In this document: positions 34,646-47,200 of the stretch, in pieces
Layout: every line of letters begins with the position of its first letter
Position numbering within the stretch: position 1 is the first letter of the stretch
DNA from: Hyalella azteca
Lineage: Eukaryota > Arthropoda > Malacostraca > Amphipoda > Hyalellidae
Reading direction: 5' to 3'
Length of the DNA: 64,000 nt
Assembly: GCF_000764305.2 (NCBI RefSeq)
Contig: NW_025944352.1
Location: forward strand, 233,890-297,889
The notes under the pieces: model-generated
Told to the model about the DNA's origin: nothing
The model's database searches: none
Seen by the model: the letters and a program-made list of their open reading frames with translations, nothing else
Translations under genes and position numbers: made by a program

Positions 34646-37600
34646 TCTTCCTTCGTGAAGCGTGCATCAAATGAAGCGCGTCAAATTCCGCTGAATGAAA
34701 GTTGTTGATCAAAACCTGGCACTATTGTTCTTAAATCATATATTAAAAGCCTTTATTTTTAAGCCGGCAGAGCCAGACTAAACAAAGCTCGTAGGTTGTG
34801 ACTCCGAAATTTCCCAATATATTTAGGTATTCGGATTATATCTTATAAAAATTCCATCAAAGCTATAGTCAGACAAGTACCTTCCGTTACCTTGATAACG
34901 ACGGTTAATTAATTGATAAAAACTTAAAAACCTGCAAAATGAGAACAGAAAATATTGTGAACTGAGATAATTTCCTGAAGCTACATAAAAAGAAGATTGT
35001 GTATTGCTGGAAGCGGAAAATTCTATTTAACTGATATTTTGCCAACCGAAATTTTCATTGGACGTGAAAACAATCTGAAAATCTTCATCATAATAAACTG
35101 AATTTAATTCTTTTATTACTTTCCTTTAGTCCGTCACGAATTCAATTTGAAGAGGCCGAGGTCAGAATAATCTCCTTTGGTGGAGCTTTTATTCCAAAAT
35201 CTAAAACCAAAAATAAACAGTTAACAGTTTTAATACTTCAAAGCTATACTAAATATCCTACCAATATTATCGCTTAGGTCACGATTTTCATTTGATCGGA
35301 ATTTATCGAATAAATAAGAGAAAGCTCACCTCTGATGAGGTATAGATTAAGTTTAACGGGAATGTAATCCTAACTAAGTAGTAACAAGAGTATGCATAAT
35401 TTGAGTTACAGAAATGCTAGAAAAAATAATAATAAGTTGCTTGATTACCAAGATTGTCCTGACAAAAATGTTGATCCCCAAATTCTAAATGAAAGGTTGT
35501 TGAATTTCATGAAGCTGAAATGATAAATTTGAAGTCTATTGCAAGGAATCAGTAGCACAGGCTACTCGTCCATTACTAAGCGACATTAAAAATTTATAAC
35601 AAACATGACCTTAACTTGCCTCTGGGCACCAAAAATTATTGTTACTGTATACAACAAACAAAATTTTTTTATTTAATAAAATTACATCCCCACATTCATG
35701 AACCTTCATGCAAACTTATCGTAAACGAAATTTAAAGGTTCACCATGACCATCACGAACGAGTGTGGTTGAAAATTTTTTGACCTGACCGTAAGGGTAAA
35801 TAGTAACATTCATTTTATACATTGAATATTTTCATGCCTCTCGCTTCCCGAAACAGTAAGGTAAGGAACAAACATGGGATGTGAAGTGCGATTTTATTCA
35901 GTAAATCGGACCATGAAAGGATCATATTAAGAAGTTCCTTGCGCGCTAAAATTAGAAAATGGAGTTCATATGAATGATACATTTTCAAAAATTACTGAGA
36001 AACGAAGCAATATGAGTAACATTTAAGATTATCCATGAACGTCATATTGTGACATGGCAGACCAAATTAATTCACCCATTGCCGATGGTTGAGCTCGCAT
36101 TCCTTACTGTGGCTTGCTTTTAATTTCAGCAGACCATCACATTTTGCGAAAATAATTATCGATTCGATGTAATGTCAATTGATTGAAACACCTGCAGCGA
36201 CATGGAACGCATCAGGGTAATTTTTGTTGTTCCTATCTTAATAGACGAATTATAATTTTTTATTATTTCATCAAGGGAAACATATGACAAAATTACCGGC
36301 CTTTTTCTGGCTCATTTATGCAAACAATACAATTTTTGGCATGTGATCAATCGTTAGGACGATACAGAATTGCGTAATATTCATTCCCTATAAATTTCCC
36401 TTGTGTTACCTATAAATTCTTGCGTTATCATTACAACACCGAAAGTGCAGGAGGGGTGAAGCTGTCAGAAAGAGTCAAGTACTAAACCTAAAATCCACAA
36501 CGAAAGCAACATCAATGCTCCAAAATTTTCGTTTAATTGAGAATTCTTTGTCTCTTCAAAAATGTGAAAACTGCTGAGTTTTAATTGATTATCTATGTTA
36601 AAGTTAGTAATACAGCAAAATTTTACTCGAATTTCATCTCCGTCATAGCTTTCCTAATCCTTCATTGCTGCGGCACACGATTTATATCATAGAATTAATT
36701 TTGCAATACAATGCATGCCAAATATATTGCGTAGCCCAAGCAACTAACCAAGATAATGAAAATTATTTTGGCATTAAAGCTCTCACAAATACACGTTCTC
36801 TGATGATGTAGGACTGCGATCAACATTTGTGCTGTAGTTTTATGTGAATAAATCTACATGAAACTCTGGAACAAAATTCCGTCTTCCTTTACTTCGTCAT
36901 TCAAATCTGGCAGCGTTTCAGTACGGCATTATTTAAGCAATATGTATAGAAAAGAACAACTGGGAATACATTCTGATCTATTGTTTATTCGTTTAAATAC
37001 GATTGTTGTGATTGTTTTCAGGCACTGAGTACAAAACCACCATTTCATAAATGGAGTTTTTGTAAATTCACTGGTTAAATTATTCAGTCAAAAACAGCAG
37101 CAATTGAATATGTGAAATAATCACCATTCATGGCTCATTCTAACGTATCACCATATTGCTTTCAGGCACCGACCACTTCCCTAGATTCTAGTAATTGAGA
37201 GTAAACTAAAAATAAAAACCTATGAATACTGCATTGTTATTAAACGATGTTGTCAATATACTCAAGGAAATTCCCCAGAGGAGCATCATAACCGTTACCT
37301 TAAGTGAATCGTGACAGAATTCCATGTAACATAGTTGATCTCTAGCTGAATTTAATTGAGAACTGGGATGGTCATGACTTCTTTTTCTTACTCAAACCTC
37401 AGTGCGATTTATTTTGAAAGATTCTGTGTTCTTTTCTCAGACATTTAACAGAAAATTCTATGAGATCTGAATAGGTTTTTTCGCTACCTTGTTCTCGCTG
37501 GTCTTGGCGGGTGAAAAACTGTGACATTTTAAATTATATAAAATGCTACAAGTACTGGCGTAAGCAAGCGTACGAACTCGTCACTAAACATCTACTTACA

Positions 37601-37938
37601 TTCTAACGCCAACATTCCTGTTCATTCTTCAATTTAATTTTAAAAATATAACTCTGATCTAAAAAAGTATGTTTTTCCATTAACGCTAAGCATTTTCTCC
37701 AAAAATATACTTTTGAAAACATTCACGCTGTTGAAAAAACACTTTTTATACGATATCGCTTTACTTTTTTGCAGAAATTACCGTCACTTTTGCAAGGCCA
37801 AAATATTCAGGGTGAATCACTGAAACTTCCTGTTTTGTGTTCGGGCCAAGCAGCCAGATGTTTTAGAAAAGGGATGATACCACTTCACATGAAAGGCAAA
37901 GTCATGAAGTTTTGTGTCCCGCCTAGTCAGTTGTCATT

Positions 37939-38022
37939 ATGCCTTGGACAAGTGAACAGCGTGCGTTTGCTGTCGAGGCATACTTTTCTAATGGCTATTC
38001 CATTATGGCTACTCGGGAATCG
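37939..38022 (+). pseudogene. Transposase N-terminal fragment (DUF4817-like HTH)
   Basis: The frame reads MPWTSEQRAFAVEAYFSNGY and then SIMATRES before similarity ends. This is the start of the helix-turn-helix domain common in arthropod transposon proteins (M-x-W-T-x-EQRAFxVExYF). The rest of the transposase is absent. It sits about 130 bp from the end of the cyclase gene, on the opposite strand. Confidence 0.65.
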
Positions 38023-38154
38023 ATTGTTATCGTGTTGTTGATTTACACTGAATCTGGATTTGACACTTTGTTCCAAACAAAAGTTTTTCATACTTTTTTC
38101 AATCACATGGTTTCATTTAATCATATTCGATGGAATGCGTTCGAGTATAATATA

Positions 38155-38253
38155 TTAGACTCTAGCATGGCTGCTGTTGTCGTCGCTGCGCTTGTGGGCG
38201 ACGTTCTCGTCCTGGTAGCCCTCCAGCCAGTAGGTGCTCATCGTGCCTTTGCC
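38155..38253 (-). CDS. sGC exon 14 (last): cyclase end and C-terminus
   Basis: Acceptor TGTGGTCAG. It encodes [14 protein letters not shown], the closing motif of class III cyclase domains, then [18 protein letters not shown] and TAA (38157-38155). The tail after the domain is short. Confidence 0.85.
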   Translation of the reverse strand, partial: GKGTMSTYWLEGYQDENVAHKRSDDNSSHARV

Positions 38254-41200
38254 CTGACCACAACAAATTTTATATCAAAATTTTTCGAATGGAAATGAAA
38301 TTAGTGTCAACATGCTTCTCTATATTAACGATAGTTGAGTTTTCTAATTACACTATTGATTAATTTGATTACATTTTTATTTATTATCTGGAAAACACTT
38401 AGCATTTACTGCGCCCTGACAACCAAGTGATTAATTTACAATAAAAATTAAAAATGTAGAAGTCATTTGTTAAGCTTAAAAATGCCGAGCTCATACTTAA
38501 GAAGATGCAACCTCCATGCATTCTTGTGTTTTTATTGTAACTGATTACTGCTTTTAAAATTGGCCGAGCTAAAGGGACAAATCTTCGCGTAGAGAATTAA
38601 ATTTTATGTTACACACAAAAACTACAAATTTATTCTGAAAAAATAGAGAAGCATGTGTTAACTCCAATACTAATTATTTCAAACCTTTAGAAATTCTAAC
38701 ATTCTACTTAATCATTTTATTCTTTTTAATTTAAATTAAAAATGCTGAGTTTTTAGCGTGAACTAGGGACATTCCCTGCCAAAAAAATGAGGCAATATTG
38801 TACTCCGTTTCATGCTCTGCATCTATAAATCGGGTCAATTGCCCGCCTGAGTGACGACTCGCCTTTCATAAACGTTCAAATCGAGGAGAATTCCGAACTC
38901 TTAGCATTTCAGCTTTTTAACTTTTTTATACATTTGGGTTTGTTCGCCAATAGTTAGAACAATTCCCGGCACTATAATTTTGTTGGAATTTTAATTTGAA
39001 CTGATTCCAGTGATTTCAGTAACGCAAATACAATAAAGGGCGAATAGCTCTTCATTCCTAATAGCCCTTTATTCTTAATAGCCCTTTAACTGATTGATTG
39101 ATGATAACTGAACAAGAACCAACACCAGGGGCCACGGCTATAAACTAAAAAAACTGCGCTGCAACTTCTCCGCGCGGCAACATTTCTTCTCGCTTCGAAT
39201 AACCGACATGTGGAACAGCCTCCCCGATTACATCGTTGGCGCTCCAAGTATGAACGCTTTCAAGAACAGACTAGATAATGCTTTGTAAAATAAATGTTCA
39301 GATTTGACTGCTCCTTATCGGACCCGGTAACAGTCTAGTAGCTACTTTAAACTATCGTCAGTCATGAAAAGATCCGGTCAAATGACACGATTTTAGATCT
39401 CCTGTGAACAAGGCACGAAAAGGAAAAGAATCGGCGACAGGCCACATCAGCTGGCCTGCACTTCAGCGCCGACATCGCTAATGTTAATGTTATGTTAACT
39501 CCATTATTTTCTAACTTACCTTGATAGGCAGGGTGCCTCGATGCCGCGTTCTAAATCCCAGCGCCTCGACGGCTTTGGCGTAGCGCTCCGTCACGTGCAC
39601 ACGTCCGAACTAGAAATTAGTCGTCAGTCAAAGATCAAATTTTCAGAAATATCAAGTATATCGTTAATTAACCTTATTAACTGATCACCACTCACTTCTG
39701 ACGGAGATGGTGTGTTGAGCTGGCTTCAAATCAAAACTCATTTTTGCCAGAGATGTCTAAAGATGGTGTGTTAAACTGACTTCTAATCACCACTTGCTTC
39801 TGCCAGAGATGGTGCGTTGAACTGTTCTTATCCACAAGCAATTACTACAAGAGATGTTGTGTTTAACTGGCTTCTAATCGCCACTCATTATGGCCAGAGA
39901 TGGTGTGTTGAACTAACTGCCAATCACAGATTATTTCTGCCAGAGACGTTGAATTTAATTGACTTCTACAGAGTGAGTGATGTTCTTGAATATTATGTTC
40001 AGAAGATCCAAAGTTTTGAGTCGTTTGTAGATTCTTTCTCGAATAAATGAGTGATTTTTTCGAACACGAAACCAAAATAAACATAAGGCACTAATCTAAT
40101 TTGTGTGAAAAAAAATCTATCGTATTGGTAATGATTAATAAAAATCTCTGAAACCAAATGTAGGAGTTTTCCTAAGTCAGTTCTAACCAATAAAGGCATT
40201 CTTTTATCTTTTACTTACCTTTATATAAAAAACAAGGAGATGTAGTAAATAAAAAATCATAACATTCAGCGATGCGTCCTTCTATTTTCACGCGATTATA
40301 TTAATTCAACAAATTAAGTCTTGTAAATCATCTGCATTATATTGTTAATGAACTTTGTGGTTCTACTACATTATCATATTAGAACAATTTTCTTTTAATA
40401 AATAGAATGCGTCAAAATCTATGGGTGTCATAAATACTAAATTCATCTTTTTTGTTAGCGGCATTGCCAGGCGAAAATAAAATGGGTTTACTATTGTACG
40501 AGCTAGTAGACCCGATCAGTACCTGTAGATCAGGTCGGAGTCAACAGCTCCTAAATTAATAAGTTTCTCCCCGATATCTAAAAACGGAATGCAAGCTAGC
40601 TTCCATTGAATTTTTTTGGAAAACAAAATAAAAGCATTTTTAATCGCTGATATTTGTTGATATTTGATATTTGTTAGCTTCACGCACGTGGCAATTAGTG
40701 AGCATCCTGGATGCCGTGTTGACGGTGTCGCCGAAGAGGCAGTACCGCGGCAGACGGTTCCCCACCACACCCGCCACTACAGGGCCTACGTGGATACCTG
40801 CGGTGGGCAATAGGGTGTAGTAATTAACTATTTCTTTATGGAAATTGGATGCATTTCTCTTTGGAATATGCTAAAATTCCTCATATTATATGAAACTCGT
40901 AAATGCGATCGCTAAAGCTGTTTATTTTTTCACGTGTTCTTAAAGCGGTTACATAGTGTGACAGCCCAGGTGAAGTTGTGCAGTTGAGTAACCCGTCAAT
41001 TTTGCATTGTGTGTCCCAGTTGGACGGTTTTAACTAATTATATTTATCTGAACCAACCTAAGTGGACCAACCAATTAAAACTACATTAATTGCGATAACC
41101 AAGTTATCTTAGCTTCTGCAGCTAAAATAGATTGCTGAAACCCATCCGTAATTTGCAGTTCTCTGTAACTCCTACACCTCCTATATATGGACAATCTTAT

Positions 41201-44200
41201 CTACCCTCCAGGGGTGTTGTAGAACACTTGTAGTCCATTAATTTTGTTACAGGCATCTAAAATATTCTAACCTTACTAGGCTGTTGTGGCCACAGAATCT
41301 AACATAGGTCACTCAATAGCGCACCCTGACTGCATCAGCTTTCACCTATTGACTGCGTCACGTATAAACCTATTTAAAGGGAATTGAAATAGGCATGTTT
41401 CCCATTTCCGTGAGATTGAAATAGGTAGATTATACATAAGCAAACTATTCGGCCGCAGCGGCCCACCTATTCGGATGTTATGGGTTCTCCTGAAGTTGTC
41501 GTTGACGGCGCGGGTCATATGGAGCGCCAGAGCGGCCACGTGGGCTGTGTGGTCAGCTAAGGGCTCCGGCACACCACCCACCACCATGTACACACCACCC
41601 ACCGTCTCCACCTGCAGCGGTGATTGGAACAAAAGCGCGGTATTCACATTACTTTAATCAGATCATATCAAATACCACAAACCCACCTCTACTATTGTAA
41701 ATCAGCCCTATGTAATATTGAAACATTATGTAGGAATAACTTTGACGTTGGCGATTATGAATGATTTTTTAGACGGGTACTAGCAAATGGCTCACAGGCC
41801 TGAGCTAAACAGTGATTAAAATATGGACCTTAAAAAAGTGAATCTGTACGCTTAGGCATTTTTGGACTCAAGCGATCGGTGAGTTCGTCCAACAAGCCAC
41901 ACAACACGTCACAATATTCAACACAATACGACACAACATTCAACACAACACGTCACTGCATTCAACACTACTAGTAACACAGCACGTCACCACACCTCAC
42001 CTTAAAGACGCTGTATCGGTCAGTGAGGTCATCCAACAAGTTGTACATCTCGTTGACGGACCGCACGATCTCGAGGGCCTCGAGGCTCTTGCGCTCCTCC
42101 AGCAACGACGCCTCGGCGAACAACACCGAGACTTCCTCGAACGACTGAGGGCCAAAAAGTTATTATCCCTACGGCCTCGAACGACTTAAGGCAACCAATT
42201 CATTATCTTTATGAGAACGACCGACTGAAGGCGACATAGTTTTCATCGTTGTTATCTCGAATGACTGAAGGCGACAAAGTCGTTATCGTTATGACCTAAA
42301 ATGACTGAGTGCAAAAAATTCGTTTTTGTTATGACCTCGAACGACTTCGGGTGATAAAGTCTTTATCGTTATGACCTAAAATGACTGAGGGTGGCAAAGT
42401 TGTTCTTGTAATAACCTGAAACGACTGAGGACAACAATGTCGTTTTCGAGACAGCAAAAGCCTGCCGGCAACAATTTCATTATTGTTATGATTTTTTCAT
42501 AATTCTTAGACGGATATGTTCTGGGATTATTTACGTTCTAAATTAAATCTTCTTTGCCGACTTCGGTTTGTATGAAGAGCGTTTGTTTATAGAATATGCA
42601 AAAATGCATGTCAAAACCCACTAATATATTTTTCGAAATAATTTTACCCGGGATTATTTAAAAGGTATTTCATTCTTAATTTTTTTATAGAGTTTTTTCA
42701 TTGCTATTTTGAAAAGCATCGTGATAGAGGAAAATTTTTTATAGTAACTTTGTAAATCGTTCAACTACTTGAAATTAATCTTCAAAATCCAGTCGAACTC
42801 CATTTATTTTTCTACCCTGAAGCCACGAAAGTCATTTGTGTCGATAAGTTCAGTCATTTTTCGCCTCGCTCATTACACACTTTGTTTGGTACGTAAAAAA
42901 TGAACAAATCTTATCAGCAGTTACTGATATTACGTTAAGTTTGTTCTATTATAATGGATTTCCGCGAATTATTTTTCTTAGTTTAAACTACTATTCGTTA
43001 TTATGCATGCATTGAAAACTGAAACATTATTTTCTTTATATTATGCCATGGCCTTTCCAAAAACTTTTTTGACTAAAAGCACCAGATTAGATTTTCTTGC
43101 CTTCGTGAAATATAAATTCCCTTCAGAAAAACTTTTGTGAAATCACGGAAAATTGCTATCTACATCATTAGAGCATATATTCTCATAGTTCTTCCGAACA
43201 TCAGTCACATTCTTCAAACTTTTAGCCATGTCATTTATTAATAGAAATATATTTGTGACTACCATCAAGTTAATCGCCCATCGATAGCATTGAAAACCAT
43301 AGATGTATAAGGCACCCCGGTTTAGAAGTATTCTCCCTGTGTGTTAGTTAAGAATTCCCCCGTCTGATTACCCAACTTTCAGGTGCCTTATAGTGGCATG
43401 AGTGACGCAGCTGACAGGTCTCCAGAAGGTGCTGCCCCTGGCACAATGGCCGGCCACTTGCCCAGGCAATAGCACCTAGCATGATTTACGCACTTGAAAG
43501 GTCTCCAGAAGATCCCTAGTAACAATTCTACAATAGGCCCATGGGAGGCTCATATGCGACAATGTGGAAATGAGGTGGCATTATGGTTTAAATATATGGG
43601 GCCAACATTGCTGCTATCTTACTCTGAGTCTGCATGACATTGTCATGTGGCTCCAACACTGTATGCTGCCTCTGCCGCAATGGCCAGTCACCTGCCTGAG
43701 CAGCATGACAGGTGCCTCTAGCATGAGTTACGCACCTGACAGGTCTCCAATGGGTGCTGCCCTTGCCGCAACAGGTCGGCCACCTGCCTGGGCAGCATGG
43801 CATACAGGAGGTTGTCGCCGCGCTCCTTCCATTGCTCCCGGAGGTTCAAAGTCTCCTCAAGTTTGGCGGAATTTTCTTCCGCTCGATTGTACATCAACTC
43901 GATGCTGTCGTTGGGGAATTTAATGCTATCAATAACGCTCACAAAATAAAATGAAATTTTAAATCAGCAAATAAACTCATTTTAACGCGGCATCAATCAA
44001 TGCATGAACCATTTCGTATTTTTTTCATTATGATCACTAAAAAATGGAACGAGCTATTCTCCAAAAAAAGTTCATTACCACTATTCGATTATAATAATGT
44101 TTTCTCGTAACCACGCGAATGTAGTCAATGGAATGCGGCAAAGACTTGTGTTTAATAAGCTCTGCTCAATCTTTTAATCAAACGTTTTGTTATCAATATT

Positions 44201-47200
44201 GAGTATGCAGTCAACATGAATTCAAAGGACCAGGAATCGTGTTAATAACATCTGCTTCATGAAGTTCGTCGAGAATATGTGTTTTTCATTGTAATGCGGG
44301 CCTCTGTCATTGACATGCGTGCGTTCGCTATTGGCTTGCGCGCTTTTGCCATTGGTAAGCGTGTGTTTGCCGTTGAAATTCACGTGTTCGCTATTGGTAC
44401 ACGTGTGTTTGCCGCTGAAATGCAAGTGTTCGCTATTGGTATGCTTGTGTTTGCCGTTGAAATGCAAGTGTTCGCTATTGGTATGCTTGTGTTTGCCGTT
44501 GAAATGCAAATGTTCGCTATTGGTATGCTTGTGTTTGCCGTTGAAATGCACGTGTTCGCTATTGGTATGCGTGTGTTTGCCGTTGAAATGCACGTGTTCG
44601 CTATTGGTAAGCTTGTGTTTGCCGTTGAAATGCAAGTGTTCGCTATTGGTATGCTTGTGTTTGCCGTTGAAATGCACGTGTTCGCTATTGGTATGCGTGT
44701 GTTTGCCGTGGAAATGCACGTGTTCGCTATTGGTATGCGTGTGTTTGCCGTTGAAATGCAAGTGTTCGCTATTGGTATGCGCGTGTTTGCCGTTGAAATG
44801 TGCGTGTCAACCATATTGGTATGCGCGTGTTTGCCATTGTAATGCACGTGTTCGCTATTGGCATGCGCGTGTTTGACATTGGCAAGCGTGTGCACATGCT
44901 TGCTACTAACATACGCATGTTCGCTATTGGCACGCGCGTGTTTGTCATTGGCTTGTAAATGTTCGCTTTTGGCATGCGCGTGTACTCGCTATTGGCATGC
45001 GAATGGTTCCTTATTGGCATGCGTGTGTTCGCTACTGGAATGCATGTGTTTGCTATTGGAAGACTTGCGTTTGCCATTAATTAGCATGCTTTTGATATCG
45101 GTTAGCGAGAATTCACTGTAGTACGCAAGTGCTTGCTTTTCAGATGAACTTTACATGCTCATGTCGATCCAATACGCGCAATGATGTCGTGGGCAATAAT
45201 TATTCATCATGATTATTCTGCGCTTATATTATATACAGACTTGCTCATAAAATAAAATAACTAATAACTTAATAACGCACTTAACTTCGATGATTAAAAA
45301 TGGGTATATTAATTCTGAAATGCCACCATGATTAGCGGAAGTACATGGATGAGCATGCATCGCATTCATTTTACAGATATTTTTTATGCAAATATTATTG
45401 GAATTGAACACAGAAAGATTTGAACTGTGTTGACAAAAATGGTATACAAAATTGCGGACTTCCAAAAAATAAGTATTTTCAAATAAAATAAAATAAGAAA
45501 CTTCAAAATAATTTCCCTTGCGTGATAATATAAAAAAAAATTTCTATCTCGAAGTCAGAAACATTTCCATTCATTTAAACTATTCAGTTTGAACGCATCG
45601 ACTGTTGTAGTAAGGCTTCAGTCATTTCACAAATGAAGACATAAAAACTTTCAATAATTTCATTGAAAATCGAGCTGCAAAAACTTCTCTTGAAAATTAA
45701 TAGTGAGTGTAAACAAGTGGAACGTTTTCAAACGTTGACTGCCTTTTATCCTCTGCTTCCGGCAGTTTTAATTAAAAAAATCGTATTTGTGCACCGCCGT
45801 AACCGTAAAAACCGTAAAAACTGCCACGCCGTATTCGTTTAATAACAAGATCCTAGACGCTCCGGACGCACAGGCGCGATAACAGAAAATATTCGTGGCC
45901 AATAATTGCACTTAGCAACATTGTGGCACTTTGAAAAACGTTAATTGTGGCATCATGTTCTGAATTAAATCACTTTTTGCCAATAGTTGTGTTTAGTGGC
46001 ATCATTTCTGGTGATGCCTTTGGGAGAATCGGTTGAAGTGAACATTTTATAGAGAGTTAAGCGCTCTCACTGATAACAATTTCCATGTGTTTTTTTACTT
46101 CTGTTCTGATAGATCAGTATTTATACACGCTGAAAAGAATATGATTATTGTTAATTTGTGTTAGTAAACCAACTTTCATGGCATCAACTGATATGCAACT
46201 TTCCCACTTTACTTTATGCAGATTGATACTTTTTCATTGTAATTCAGAATTCTCGAATTCGAGTAACTCGTCGTTTTTTCACATAATGTAATGAAGAACT
46301 TTAACCAATTTCTTTCTTAATTCGGGATAGTTTTTCAAAATAAGGAATTGGCCCATTAACTTTCAGTAGAATAAGGAATTGTTTCGGCGTTATGTTTGAA
46401 TAAACATTCATTTCATCCCTAAAAGCATTTCATATTGAAAAGAAAATAAAGTATCTCACTTGGAACAATGTTGCCAGTCAGTGAGCGCCATTTCCCGACT
46501 GAGGTCGTGCATGCTGAGGTCGTTCAAATAAAGTCCCAAGTCCCGCATTTCCTGCTGGTTGTTGATCCTGCAAGGTAAAGAAGATGCAAAATAGGTTGCG
46601 GCTAAAATTTCTATATAAAAATATTATAAAGCCGCCTAAATATTATAAAGACTTCCAAGACATTGTTTTCTTTCTCTATGTGTGAGATCGCGGTAACGCT
46701 CTATGATCGACTTGTTTCATGGGAATGTTTTATAAGCCGTATCTCAGTGGTGAAAGTTAGCCTTGCTGCCGAAGCTTCAGCACAGACAGTTAACATTGAT
46801 ATTGTACATAACATGGCGATCTGATCCGTAATACACAAACTGTTGCCAATTACTATCTCAGGGTATCCCATTGTGCTTATTTCCTGGTGGCACTTCAGTT
46901 GGAAAATGTGATCGCGGTTAATATTACTGCGGAATAAGCGACTATAATTGGAAATACATGCATGGAAATGCAGCACCGGATAAAAAAGTCTCACTCGACG
47001 AAAACCCCTCGATTGAGCGTGAAGATAAATTTCACAATATCGGGTGTCGAGAGGATAATAACATCAGCAAGTGCGGCAATTAATTGGAGCGGTAAAGTCG
47101 AAAAAATAATAAGTTTGTAGGATATCTCGCACTCCGTCTTGTGTGTTGGGTGAGGCTCTCATGGCGAGAAGAAGTATAAGTTTCGGATAAAAGCTCTAAA

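Larger units (their letters stand above)
34324..38154. other. Convergent intergenic region
   Basis: A 3.8 kb AT-rich stretch between the plus-strand novel gene and the end of the minus-strand cyclase. It holds a possible poly(A) signal (34640) and a transposase fragment (37939-38022). Nothing else is recognised. Confidence 0.6.

Noticed and set aside
44222..44895. Five overlapping long ORFs (171-188 codons) on both strands
   Set aside because: They are all produced by a 42-bp unit that is a multiple of three and lacks stops; they lie in an intron of the cyclase.
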